31,528 nucleotides of DNA from Clostridiales bacterium (GTDB lineage: Bacteria; Bacillota; Clostridia; Lachnospirales; Anaerotignaceae). The stretch spans positions 57,697-89,224 of the forward strand of contig JAHZAW010000009.1 in NCBI GenBank assembly GCA_019423725.1, read 5' to 3'. Positions within the stretch are counted from its first letter, which is position 1. Every line of letters starts with the position of its first letter. The notes under the pieces are model-generated. The model was not told the origin of the DNA, made no database searches, and saw only the letters and a program-made list of their open reading frames with translations. A program made the translations under genes and the position numbers. This document shows positions 1 through 7,347 of this stretch, in pieces.

Positions 1-990
1 CCACCTGTGTTTAACTACATAGTTTGGTGCTTCGGTTGGTTCTTTACCCGAACTACCCTGTGCTAAAATTTGACCATTTATTGTTATTTTACCTTTAGCG
101 ATAATAACAAGAGACGTGGGTGCTGTGCCGGTAACAAGTTTAGGAGTAAATCTAAAATAAATGTTATTTATAGTCATTCCCTCTGGTCCAAATCCTCCGA
201 CAACATCATTATAATTGTAATATCTATCATTGTATTTTACTGATGAACCGCCTAATGCGTAATTTCCAACACCCCCGCCATTTATATTGCCGGCAATAGC
301 TTCTGGTAGTGTTAGAGAGGGTGACGTAGTTGCACTTGAGGAAGATTTACCCTCACCACCTGCCCCATTCTTACCCCCATTAGGAGCATACCCACCTTTA
401 GCTAATTCAAATGTTCTAGTACCTACATTAATTGTAGGTGACATAGTAACAGCTCCAAATGTTTTTCTTAAGCCCCTTATATCTATATCACCGTCTATTG
501 TTACATCGCCTTTAGACAAGATATAAAGACCGTCACATTTTGCAGGAGGTTTCATAGTTTGCCCTGAAGGTATAGTTAAAGATTCAACCTGTATTACATA
601 TCTGTTATAATAATCTTGTGAAGGCCAGGTAAATTTGTTACTATCAAATGTTACATTTCCTAATAAACCTGTACCATAAGGAGACGCTTCCCCATTAATT
701 ATTACTCCTAAATTTATAATTTCTTGCAATGCTGAGCCGTCCAACTTTAAATCTTCGTTTAATTTTGCCATTACACTTCCTAGTGTAGTGCTGCCGCCCG
801 TGTCGTCCGTTTCTCCGATCTTGTCCAGTATCTCCTGTACCTTTTTCAACAGTTCTTCATCGGCTCCGGCATTTGCCAGCTGCCATATAAGATCATCGAT
901 TATGTCCATATTTCCGTTTAACTGTGAAACATCTGCCGCGTCGGCATAGTCAGGTTTGACCAGATTATAGTGTTCTGTATTGCTTGCCAT
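1..990 (-). CDS. Tail fibre / receptor-binding-type protein (C-terminus off the left edge)
   Basis: The frame is open from an ATG at 990 to the left edge, giving 330 codons without a stop, so the gene is incomplete here. An AAGGAGG-type site sits just upstream of the ATG. The N-terminus starts MASNTEHYNLVKPDYAD and is followed by a short acidic, helical stretch, as in N-terminal attachment parts of Firmicute tail fibres. The rest is beta-rich and contains a Gly-rich segment (about residues 215-260, with GGYAPNGGKNGAGGEGK). It lies last in the tail operon, immediately after the YmfQ-like baseplate gene, which is where fibres usually sit. The distal part (1 to ~770) is visibly more AT-rich than the proximal part. 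Host-receptor binding is inferred from position and composition, not from a recognised domain. Confidence 0.72.
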   Translation of the reverse strand, partial: MASNTEHYNLVKPDYADAADVSQLNGNMDIIDDLIWQLANAGADEELLKKVQEILDKIGETDDTGGSTTLGSVMAKLNEDLKLDGSALQEIINLGVIINGEASPYGTGLLGNVTFDSNKFTWPSQDYYNRYVIQVESLTIPSGQTMKPPAKCDGLYILSKGDVTIDGDIDIRGLRKTFGAVTMSPTINVGTRTFELAKGGYAPNGGKNGAGGEGKSSSSATTSPSLTLPEAIAGNINGGGVGNYALGGSSVKYNDRYYNYNDVVGGFGPEGMTINNIYFRFTPKLVTGTAPTSLVIIAKGKITINGQILAQGSSGKEPTEAPNYVVKHRW

Positions 991-1002
991 TTCTTCCCCT
1001 CC

Positions 1003-1566
1003 TTATCCGTTTTGCCAATCTCCGCTTTTTACAAACTCCCATGTATTTGTTTTGAAAAACTCCCATGTATGGGTTTTAACGTCGCCCCAGGTGTGCAGCT
1101 GATAAATAAATTCATACGGCAAGTGCGCCGGCTTGATCCTATCGATCGTTTTTTTCAAATTATCAATAAACGGCGGTATGCCGTATATTTCAAGGAAAGC
1201 GATCTTTATTTTCCCGGAAGTAAAGGACACGTCAACGCGCCCTTTATCCCAGGCCAGGCATATCTCCTGGATCATCTTTAATGTGAATTTCTTTCCCCTG
1301 GCTGCCAGCCAGTTTGCCTTTACATTGTTTCGACGTTCTTCAATGCTTGTTCCGGCCGGTACCGTGATACCTAAGTAACGCTCAAAAATTTCTATGCCTG
1401 GAAGTGTCATAGTATCAAAAAAAAGCTGCCTTTCCGCTTCGTCCAGGCGTGAAAGAAGGCTTTCATATACGATCGCTACGACTGTATAAAAATCATTGAC
1501 GAAGACGGCTTTTCTGTATAGTTTGTTATTGTTATATATCAGTCTTTCTTTAACATCATCATTCAA
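1003..1566 (-). CDS. YmfQ/XkdU-like (DUF2313) baseplate protein
   Basis: This 187-aa protein matches in length and pattern the Mu gp48/YmfQ/XkdU family, which sits after the J-like baseplate protein and links the baseplate wedge to the fibre. The characteristic central stretch LPGIEIFERYLGI is followed by an EERR helix. The start is a TTG at 1566 that overlaps the stop of the upstream J gene by 8 nt. The three ATGs just inside lie in another frame, so TTG is the only nearby start in frame. The C-terminus carries short Trp repeats (TWGDVK, TWEFFK, TWEFVK, GDWQ). Family assignment is by pattern and gene order. Confidence 0.82.
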   Translation of the reverse strand: MNDDVKERLIYNNNKLYRKAVFVNDFYTVVAIVYESLLSRLDEAERQLFFDTMTLPGIEIFERYLGITVPAGTSIEERRNNVKANWLAARGKKFTLKMIQEICLAWDKGRVDVSFTSGKIKIAFLEIYGIPPFIDNLKKTIDRIKPAHLPYEFIYQLHTWGDVKTHTWEFFKTNTWEFVKSGDWQNG

Positions 1567-2617
1567 CTAAATTCACCGTCCCCAGTGTTGCCACTTCACG
1601 GCTGCCAACGGGTATATTGGCTACATCTCCATTAATAGTTAAATTGCTATAGTCAATTACTCCCGGAGTGTCAAATATCGTATTGGCTATAAGTGCATAA
1701 CTGATATAGTCAACATTGAAAGCCTTTTCCTGCAGTATGGCCTTTATATTCGTTTTTATGGCCTCTACTACCGCCGCCAGCTCATATCCTTCTAAAAGTA
1801 CAAGCGTTCCGTCTATATTTAACTGTTTCTCCGTTGCTGCCGTGACTGTACAGTATGCCCCGGCCGGTGCCTGGCCCTCACCTTTTCCCGTGCTGCCAGG
1901 ATCAATATATTGTTGTACAGCGGCCACAAGCTCCGGAGACGCCGGCAGACCGTCATTTCCAATGATACATACCTCAACGGTATTATCACCAAACGCCAGG
2001 CCGAAGGCTTTCGCGCGCCCTACGCCTGCCACTTCAAGCGCCCATCTCTCGTAATGCGCTTCGTTGCCGGAAACAATTGGTTTTTGTAATTCGGCATAAA
2101 AACGGGCTTTTAATTCTTCGTCGTTTTCTTCTCTGTAGCCATTCCTTGTCGGTTCTTCGTTTGTTACTGCTGTTATCCCAGGGATTGAGACAGGTATTTT
2201 AATAATGGATCCTGTACCGACGTTTCCTTCCGCTCCCGCCTCTACCGCCTGTATAGGCACCTTCCCGGTGCCTTTAATGATCGTTAAGGCTGTAGCCTCA
2301 AAAAGAATATTATTGACTGTCGAAAATAATGCACCCGGCTGAATTGTTGCTGTTCCTGTTACTGTAACTTCTCCTATGGCCTTAACAGCGGGGCGGCGTA
2401 TAATACCTGTAAGATCAAATACACGCCTTGTCAGCTCGTCACCGGACAGATTTTCTATATCCAGTTTTGCCTCGATCTCGTCAGCCCTTATATACAGCTT
2501 TTCGCTTTCAATAGCAACAGAATTAAGCAGATCATATACAGGAAAGCCTATAGACTTAGCGTATGTATTAGGCATATCGGCCAGCATATCGTTTAAAATA
2601 TCCTCAGATGTTCGCAT
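1559..2617 (-). CDS. Baseplate J-like protein (Mu gp47 / XkdT family)
   Basis: This 352-aa baseplate wedge protein belongs to the J/gp47/XkdT family. Typical features are the N-terminal helix ending in a DLLNSVA-like segment, the beta domain with GTATIQPGALFST, and the EGNVGTGSI and NGYREENDEELKARF stretches that mark the family core. In P2 and Mu, J forms the wedge around the hub and transmits contraction. The gene overlaps the preceding DUF2634 gene by 14 nt and the next gene by 8 nt, showing tight translational coupling in the baseplate operon. Length fits PBSX XkdT. Confidence 0.92.
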   Translation of the reverse strand: MRTSEDILNDMLADMPNTYAKSIGFPVYDLLNSVAIESEKLYIRADEIEAKLDIENLSGDELTRRVFDLTGIIRRPAVKAIGEVTVTGTATIQPGALFSTVNNILFEATALTIIKGTGKVPIQAVEAGAEGNVGTGSIIKIPVSIPGITAVTNEEPTRNGYREENDEELKARFYAELQKPIVSGNEAHYERWALEVAGVGRAKAFGLAFGDNTVEVCIIGNDGLPASPELVAAVQQYIDPGSTGKGEGQAPAGAYCTVTAATEKQLNIDGTLVLLEGYELAAVVEAIKTNIKAILQEKAFNVDYISYALIANTIFDTPGVIDYSNLTINGDVANIPVGSREVATLGTVNLVE

Positions 2618-3050
2618 TTATGTTCACCTCTTCCCCTGTGTAAAGTACGGCTGTAAAATATATGTTTAATTCCCCGTCCACGTTTTCGGCCGAAAAATTA
2701 ATTATGCTTTTTATGCAGCGCGGTATTTTTGCATTTTCTTTGATCTGTCTTTGTATCTCTGAATACAAAAAGCCCTTAGGAAGTGTCTTATATCCTATGA
2801 TCTCGTCTGTCTCTATGCCAAAACCGCTGTTACCGTATACGGCGTATTTATCCGGAAGAGTACGGCACATAAGCTCAAGCCACTGCTTAACAGCTTCAAC
2901 TTGTGTCACTTCTTCGGCCACGCCGTTTAAAAAGATAAATTCGCGTTTATCATAATCAAATTTAATACTGCGTCCTATTTCCTCCACCGGGCGCGGTCTT
3001 ATGACGGCTGCCGCCGCCTCTTCGATTGTTTTATTTTCGATCGGAAACAT
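2604..3050 (-). CDS. DUF2634 / XkdS-like baseplate protein (gp25-like)
   Basis: The 148-aa protein resembles XkdS (DUF2634), a small baseplate component related to the T4 gp25 / P2 W wedge proteins. It shows the family pattern: a short N-terminal tail, IKFDYDKREFIFLNG, a helix with VEAVKQWLELMCRT, and a YGNSGFGIE-type segment near the middle. It sits between the DUF2577 gene and the J gene, the same order as xkdR-xkdS-xkdT in PBSX. The ATG at 3050 follows a GGGGCTGC sequence. Its 3' end overlaps the J gene by 14 nt. Confidence 0.87.
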   Translation of the reverse strand: MFPIENKTIEEAAAAVIRPRPVEEIGRSIKFDYDKREFIFLNGVAEEVTQVEAVKQWLELMCRTLPDKYAVYGNSGFGIETDEIIGYKTLPKGFLYSEIQRQIKENAKIPRCIKSIINFSAENVDGELNIYFTAVLYTGEEVNINANI

Positions 3051-3069
3051 TATGCAGCCCCCTTTCTTA

Positions 3070-3348
3070 TTACTCTAACACATCAAATGTTACCATTTCG
3101 GACAAACCTATAATAATTGCTCTGCGGCCTATATATTCCTTTCGCTCCGGATCCGACGTCATTTTATTTTTCATTCCTTCGGTTAATGTTAAGTTGTCAT
3201 TTTCAGTAAAAACGGCTGCACCGTCCAGGGCTTCAACTATCATTGGTTCCTGTTTTCTTATAATACCGATTATAAATGTTAGGCCGTTTCTGTTTTTTCT
3301 CCCTTCCTGTTTAACCGCTTTTGCCATTTTTAAAGCATAGTCCTGCAT
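3070..3348 (-). CDS. DUF2577 / XkdR-like baseplate protein
   Basis: A 92-aa protein of the XkdR (DUF2577) type, small and beta-rich. Its position immediately after the XkdQ-like hub gene and before the XkdS-like gene is the conserved PBSX order. The ATG at 3348 directly abuts the stop of the hub gene (stop then ATG with no gap), so translation is probably re-initiated by the same ribosomes. No catalytic residues are expected. In contractile tails it contributes to the hub/spike region, a role inferred from neighbours. Confidence 0.85.
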   Translation of the reverse strand: MQDYALKMAKAVKQEGRKNRNGLTFIIGIIRKQEPMIVEALDGAAVFTENDNLTLTEGMKNKMTSDPERKEYIGRRAIIIGLSEMVTFDVLE

Positions 3349-4323
3349 TTATACCGCCTCCGCATTTTCAAGATCAAGCGACATTCTATGAGCCGCGCCG
3401 AATGTATGGGTTACTGATTTAACAAGATATGCGCCTGTTAGATCGTACTTATCAGACGAAAACAATAACAGCACCCCGGCTGTGACTGCCTCTGATCCCA
3501 GTATATCGCCTACACTCCTAGTTGTTTTAATATTCCCCAGTTCTTTTAAGGTATTAGCTGCTTTTGTGGCCGGGTTTTCTTCGTCACTCGACTTTTTAAC
3601 CGTCTTCGTCAGCTTACCGAATTTTGCAACGGCTGCAGCGTTCTGCGCTGTTGCCAGCACCTTTGCTGTGCCGTTGTCCTCTGATACAACGACTATATTA
3701 TTTCTCATATCCGTTATGCTGTCGGATCCGTCAACACTTCCCAGGGCATAGGTTACGTCTATTTCATTACCGGCCTCAAATTTATGTTTAGCAAATGTCA
3801 GCGTTTGCGGGTATTCGTATATATTAAGCGCATTGTCTCTGACGCGCATAAAATAGTTTTTCCCCGCTGCTGCCGTTGCCGTGTCTATAATGTCCTGTAA
3901 AATTTCAAGTACAGATTTTTCTATATACAGGCCGTCTATTGTTCCGGGAAGTCCAGGCAGACTGCCAAGCGGCAGGCCGGCTTTTGTGCATAGCTGTTTA
4001 ATGGCTGTAGCGCACGACGTCTTATTAAACTGGATAATAACGTCGTTATTCGATAAATAAAAGCCATAGTCCAGCGCCTTATATTCTCCGGAAAGGTTGA
4101 CTTCTGTTATTATTCCGCTGAAAAGCGTTCTTGTGTCGCCTATAACGTCCACTTTGTCGCCCGGCAATATTACAGGTCTGGAAGACGTGATATATCGATC
4201 CTGCGGATTTTTGGCGGTAGTAAATGACAGCTCAACGGTTATACTGTCCAGGTTATCAGTTATACTTAAATTTCCGCAAAAACGGGTTATGTCTGTTGTC
4301 CTGTTTAAAATTACTTTTGGCAT
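3349..4323 (-). CDS. XkdQ-like baseplate hub protein (gpD/gp27-like)
   Basis: The 324-aa protein matches XkdQ/YqbQ, the baseplate hub of PBSX-type tails (functional equivalent of P2 gpD or T4 gp27). The N-terminal beta domain contains LPGDKVDV and TLFSGIITEV, typical of hub first barrels, and a second barrel follows near residues 180-230. A Ser/Asp-rich link and a conserved C-terminal stretch with AYLVKSVTHTFG close it. The hub is the platform between tube, wedge and spike. The start ATG has a GGCGGTG sequence upstream. The gene is between the XkdP-like and XkdR-like genes. Confidence 0.88.
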   Translation of the reverse strand: MPKVILNRTTDITRFCGNLSITDNLDSITVELSFTTAKNPQDRYITSSRPVILPGDKVDVIGDTRTLFSGIITEVNLSGEYKALDYGFYLSNNDVIIQFNKTSCATAIKQLCTKAGLPLGSLPGLPGTIDGLYIEKSVLEILQDIIDTATAAAGKNYFMRVRDNALNIYEYPQTLTFAKHKFEAGNEIDVTYALGSVDGSDSITDMRNNIVVVSEDNGTAKVLATAQNAAAVAKFGKLTKTVKKSSDEENPATKAANTLKELGNIKTTRSVGDILGSEAVTAGVLLLFSSDKYDLTGAYLVKSVTHTFGAAHRMSLDLENAEAV

Positions 4324-4334
4324 TTTATCACCGC

Positions 4335-4748
4335 CTATAAGAATATATATTCCGTCATAGACAAGGAAAAATCGGCGTCGCCGTTTGCCCTGTACTGATA
4401 GGTGAAATTGTCAATCGATACGGCCATATTAAGACGCTCCACACTCTGTCTATCTGTTATTACTATTCTTGCCGGTATTTTGTCAGACTTTATGCGGCGA
4501 AAAAAGTCTATATACGCCTGCGGGTTAATGTCTGCGTACGGATTTACAAACGGGTATCTTTTAGACGGTAAAAAAGACGAAAGTTCCATTGTCCTAAGGC
4601 CGGGATTGCCTATCATACGAATATTGAAAGACAGTCCATTATATGTTTCATTGCCTTGATCCTCGGCTATTTCCCATTCCGGCGATACCGGCAGCACCAT
4701 TATTTCAGCATTGTTATTAATAGAAAATACAATATCCAATATATTCAC
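4335..4748 (-). CDS. XkdP-like tail/baseplate protein lacking a LysM domain
   Basis: The 137-aa protein corresponds to the N-terminal part of XkdP, which follows the tape measure gene in PBSX-type tails. It shows the family pattern (LPVSPEWEI near the start, then an SSFLPSKRYPF-like segment and an Arg/Asp-rich turn). PBSX XkdP has a C-terminal LysM peptidoglycan-binding domain; here the gene stops after the N-terminal domain, so no cell-wall binding motif is present. The start is GTG at 4748 with AAGGAC just upstream. It begins 5 nt after the tape measure stop. Likely links tube end to hub (inference). Confidence 0.78.
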   Translation of the reverse strand: MNILDIVFSINNNAEIMVLPVSPEWEIAEDQGNETYNGLSFNIRMIGNPGLRTMELSSFLPSKRYPFVNPYADINPQAYIDFFRRIKSDKIPARIVITDRQSVERLNMAVSIDNFTYQYRANGDADFSLSMTEYIFL

Positions 4749-4753
4749 CGTCC

Positions 4754-6328
4754 TTATACTGCCTGCAGTGCTTCTATAAATTCCTTAGCTATTATGCGCC
4801 CTGTCTCGTGCGGATCGTCTCCGCCTTTAACCTCGATTTTCAAATTATTGATAGTAACTTTCTTACCGTCTGATTTCATCATTTCTTTTGTTTTATCAGC
4901 CGGATATATTTTCGCACCTGACGGCAGCGTTATTAATTCGCCTCTGCCGCCTTCGTTTACTCTTGTCCAACCGCCGCGGAAATATGGCGTTCCTGTGGCG
5001 TGATTTTCAGCATTACCGCCGCTGAATAAACTAGCAACCTTTTTAATACCGGTTCCAATCAACGGAATATTAGACACTTTTTCCCCAATTCCTTGAAATC
5101 CTTCTGTAAACCAATCAAAAATGGGCGCTACTGCTTCCTTGACTGCCTCAAAGGCTCCTACAATAGTATCCTTTATCCCATTAAATACGCCCGTTATACT
5201 TTCCCACAGGCTTTGTGCAGCAGCCTTTACAGTGTCCCAGTTTTGGTAAAGCGCCACGCCTGCCGCTATTAAAGCGCCTATTGCAACCGCTACTAAGCCG
5301 ATAGGGTTAGCCGACATTACAAAATTAAGCACACCCTGGGCCGCTGTAACAGCTGTAGCTATTTTTTGATATGACGCCCACAATCCCACTACCGTAGAAA
5401 TAATATTAAAGGCTGCAAATGTCGCTACAAGGCCGGAAAGTACAGGTATAAGCCAGTTTGCATTATCTTTGACCCAGGCTATAGCTTTTCCCAGGAAGTC
5501 AAGGCCTTTCCCTAAAATATTAGTTGCTTTATCTGCTATAGCCTCGATCGTTCCGTCATTCTGCCATTTAACAAGGGTATCAGCTACTGATGATATTTTC
5601 TGTCTCAGCAGATCCAAGGCGCTGCCCTGTCTGACTGTGCCGTCGTCCATTATGCCGACTATTTTGGCAAGTGAATTTTTAGCAACTCCCGTAACTGTTG
5701 ACCACATACCTTTAGTAGTCGTCGAAAGTTTTTCCATACCGCCGGCAAATCGGCTGTTCATCACTTGGACTAAATCGTCCATATTGTCAACGCCTTTTAT
5801 GCCAAACTCCTTCATTCGTTCCCATTCTCCGGACTGGGCGTCAATAATAGCTTCTGTTGCCTGTATAATGTCTTTTCCGGTAGCTCCGGCCATATCTCCG
5901 GCACGTCCCAGCCATTCCTCCGCAGACATTCCCATAGCTTCGAATTTCGCAGCAGCCTCTACTAATGCGCCACCCTCAAATGGCGTCTTATTTGCCATAT
6001 CAATGGCATATTTCATTATTTCGGCTGCTTTTTCTGTGTCACCTGTGGCCGTTTCTAGCTGTGCCTTGTATGTTTCCATGTTAAAGGCCTCGTTAAAACC
6101 TATACCGGCGGCCAATGAGCCAATCGTAACGCCTAATGTTCCTATGGTTTTTACCGCTGTAGACGCTACGCTTTTAAACTTACTATTGGCTGCAGCCGCC
6201 CATTTATTGATCTCCTGATGCCCCTTTTTGATCTCCAGGCGGCTTTTTTGTAATTCTTTTGTAGTATTTCCTAATGGTTTAGTAAATTTGTCCTGTAACT
6301 TCATAAGGACATTCATTTTTTTACTCAT
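4754..6328 (-). CDS. Tail tape measure protein
   Basis: The protein is 524 aa from the ATG at 6328 (MSKKMNVLMKLQDKF). A TTG 33 nt upstream would give 535 aa, but the ATG has GGGAGG upstream and overlaps the stop of the frameshifted chaperone frame, the usual coupling. Features: a helical N-terminus (LQDKFTKPLGNTTKELQK), the TMP core motif region with FEGGALVEAAAKFEAMGM (about residues 120-140), hydrophobic helices with ANPIGLVAVAIGALIAAG near residue 340, and a Gly-rich C-terminus with TRVNEGGRGELI. It sets tail length and is ejected ahead of DNA. At 524 aa it predicts a rather short tail (order of 80 nm at ~1.5 Å per residue, inference). Confidence 0.92.
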   Translation of the reverse strand: MSKKMNVLMKLQDKFTKPLGNTTKELQKSRLEIKKGHQEINKWAAAANSKFKSVASTAVKTIGTLGVTIGSLAAGIGFNEAFNMETYKAQLETATGDTEKAAEIMKYAIDMANKTPFEGGALVEAAAKFEAMGMSAEEWLGRAGDMAGATGKDIIQATEAIIDAQSGEWERMKEFGIKGVDNMDDLVQVMNSRFAGGMEKLSTTTKGMWSTVTGVAKNSLAKIVGIMDDGTVRQGSALDLLRQKISSVADTLVKWQNDGTIEAIADKATNILGKGLDFLGKAIAWVKDNANWLIPVLSGLVATFAAFNIISTVVGLWASYQKIATAVTAAQGVLNFVMSANPIGLVAVAIGALIAAGVALYQNWDTVKAAAQSLWESITGVFNGIKDTIVGAFEAVKEAVAPIFDWFTEGFQGIGEKVSNIPLIGTGIKKVASLFSGGNAENHATGTPYFRGGWTRVNEGGRGELITLPSGAKIYPADKTKEMMKSDGKKVTINNLKIEVKGGDDPHETGRIIAKEFIEALQAV

Positions 6329-6886
6329 TCTTTGCCACCGCCTCCCAGGCTTCTGCCTCAACTTCCATAGAGGCTATATAGAAAATCTGTTCAAATGTCG
6401 ATAGACTCTCTAGTTCTGCCTTGCTGTGTCCTTTTTGTATGTAATAATGGAAAAGGGCGGCCTCGCCGCCGCCCTTAATCAGTTTTTTACCACTTCCACG
6501 GCGTCAACCGTGTTTTCCTCTTTTTCTGTTTTTTCGCGTCCTAAACCGTACATAGTCATTATTCTGGCTGCGGCAGCCTCCATAAGCTCCATATTTGACA
6601 TGAATACTTTTTCGACTACTTCTACAGGCTCAGAAACTCCATAGTTTCGACGCAGTTCTTCGCTATGCAGTACCTTGCAATGCTCATAGATAAGCATTGC
6701 TGTTTGTTCCGCATTTTCTTCGGCGCTTGTGCCGCTGTCGTCTATTATTCTTGACACGGTTTTTACGTTCTTCTTTTCGGCCATAATATAATTGCCTTCA
6801 TCGTCAATAACGATTGGTACCGTTTTATATTTGTCTAAATCAGACTGCAGGCTGCGTGCCACAAGGTCTTCAATAGTTAATCTCAT
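6321..6886 (-). CDS. Tail assembly chaperone, -1 frameshift-extended product (G-T-like)
   Basis: If ribosomes slip -1 at the heptamer A AAA AAC (6488-6482) the reading continues past the TGA for 53 more codons (LIKGGGEAALFHYYIQK... ending AVAKNE) to a TAA at 6323-6321, giving about 188 aa. The extension has no start codon or ribosome binding site of its own. It fills the otherwise empty 150-nt gap before the tape measure gene, and its stop overlaps the tape measure ATG. Frameshifted chaperone pairs are conserved in long-tailed phages, where the T-like extension binds the tape measure protein. Seen: slippery site, open frame, hairpin. Inferred: the frequency and use. Confidence 0.85.
6453..6488 (-). 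promoter_or_regulatory. -1 programmed ribosomal frameshift signal
   Basis: The heptamer A AAA AAC (6488-6482) is phased exactly as X XXY YYZ relative to the chaperone frame (gtA AAA AAC TGA). A 5-nt spacer (TGATT) is followed by a hairpin with a perfect 6-bp stem AAGGGC/GCCCTT (6476-6471 and 6458-6453) around a 12-nt GC-rich loop. Slippery heptamer, short spacer and downstream stem are the three elements of a -1 frameshift site. The stop codon directly after the heptamer adds a further pause. Confidence 0.85.
6479..6886 (-). CDS. XkdN-like tail assembly chaperone (short, in-frame product)
   Basis: The 135-aa product ends at TGA 6481-6479. It lies between the tail tube gene and the tape measure gene, the invariant place of the tail assembly chaperone (lambda gpG equivalent; XkdN in PBSX). 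It is acidic and helical, starts MRLTIEDLVARSLQ and ends in a Glu/Val-rich tail. The chaperone binds the tape measure protein and recruits tube subunits. The last two codons before the stop form the slippery site of a -1 frameshift (separate entry), so this is the G-like form and a longer GT-like form is expected. Confidence 0.87.
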   Translation of the reverse strand: MRLTIEDLVARSLQSDLDKYKTVPIVIDDEGNYIMAEKKNVKTVSRIIDDSGTSAEENAEQTAMLIYEHCKVLHSEELRRNYGVSEPVEVVEKVFMSNMELMEAAAARIMTMYGLGREKTEKEENTVDAVEVVKN

Positions 6887-6899
6887 TTATGCCGCCCCC

Positions 6900-7334
6900 T
6901 TATGCAATAAGATCAAGCGGTTCATAATCCGCAAATTTGAAGGGTACTTCCTCTTCACCGATTGTCGCATTTTCATATTTTAAGGCCATAACCTCGTCAA
7001 TAGTTACTTCTGTAAAAGAAACACGTTCGGCGCCTAATGCTGTAGGGTCTTCAAGTTTTCCTACAATTGATATTTCCGGCATTTCACCGGATTTTATAGC
7101 CTTTGCCAGCTTTGCAAAAATTTTTGAGTTGACCTTATGCAGCGTCATGGTGCCTTCCCCGGTAAATCCCATGTAACGCTGATGTTTACCCAGGTCGTTT
7201 GACAGGTCTACTTCCTCATAATTTAAAGTCAATTTTGCTTCAAAGCTCTTTACATTGGCGAAAAGCTCGCCGTCGATCCATACGCGGCCATAGGTCCCAC
7301 GTATGATCTGATTAGTCTTTATGCTATCTGCCAT
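6900..7334 (-). CDS. Tail tube protein (XkdM / DUF2001 family)
   Basis: The 144-aa protein is the tail tube subunit. The pattern INQ..IRGTYGRVWIDGE near the N-terminus and a beta-rich core with FTGEGTMTLHKVNS are typical of XkdM-like tubes. These stack as hexameric rings inside the sheath and carry the DNA. The length is close to PBSX XkdM. The gene lies directly after the sheath gene with a 13-nt gap and a clear purine-rich site, and before the chaperone, the standard order for contractile tails. Expected to be among the most highly expressed late genes. Confidence 0.93.
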   Translation of the reverse strand: MADSIKTNQIIRGTYGRVWIDGELFANVKSFEAKLTLNYEEVDLSNDLGKHQRYMGFTGEGTMTLHKVNSKIFAKLAKAIKSGEMPEISIVGKLEDPTALGAERVSFTEVTIDEVMALKYENATIGEEEVPFKFADYEPLDLIA

Positions 7335-7347
7335 TATTTACGCCTCC

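Noticed and set aside
287..526. + strand frame opposite the tail fibre gene
   Set aside because: Opposite to an open 330-codon fibre frame with a good start.
5469..6218. + strand frame (249 aa) over the tape measure gene
   Set aside because: Antisense to the tape measure gene; composition follows from its Ala/Lys codons.
6329..6361. TTG start for the tape measure protein at 6361
   Set aside because: No binding site at the right distance; the ATG at 6328 is coupled to the frameshift frame's stop.
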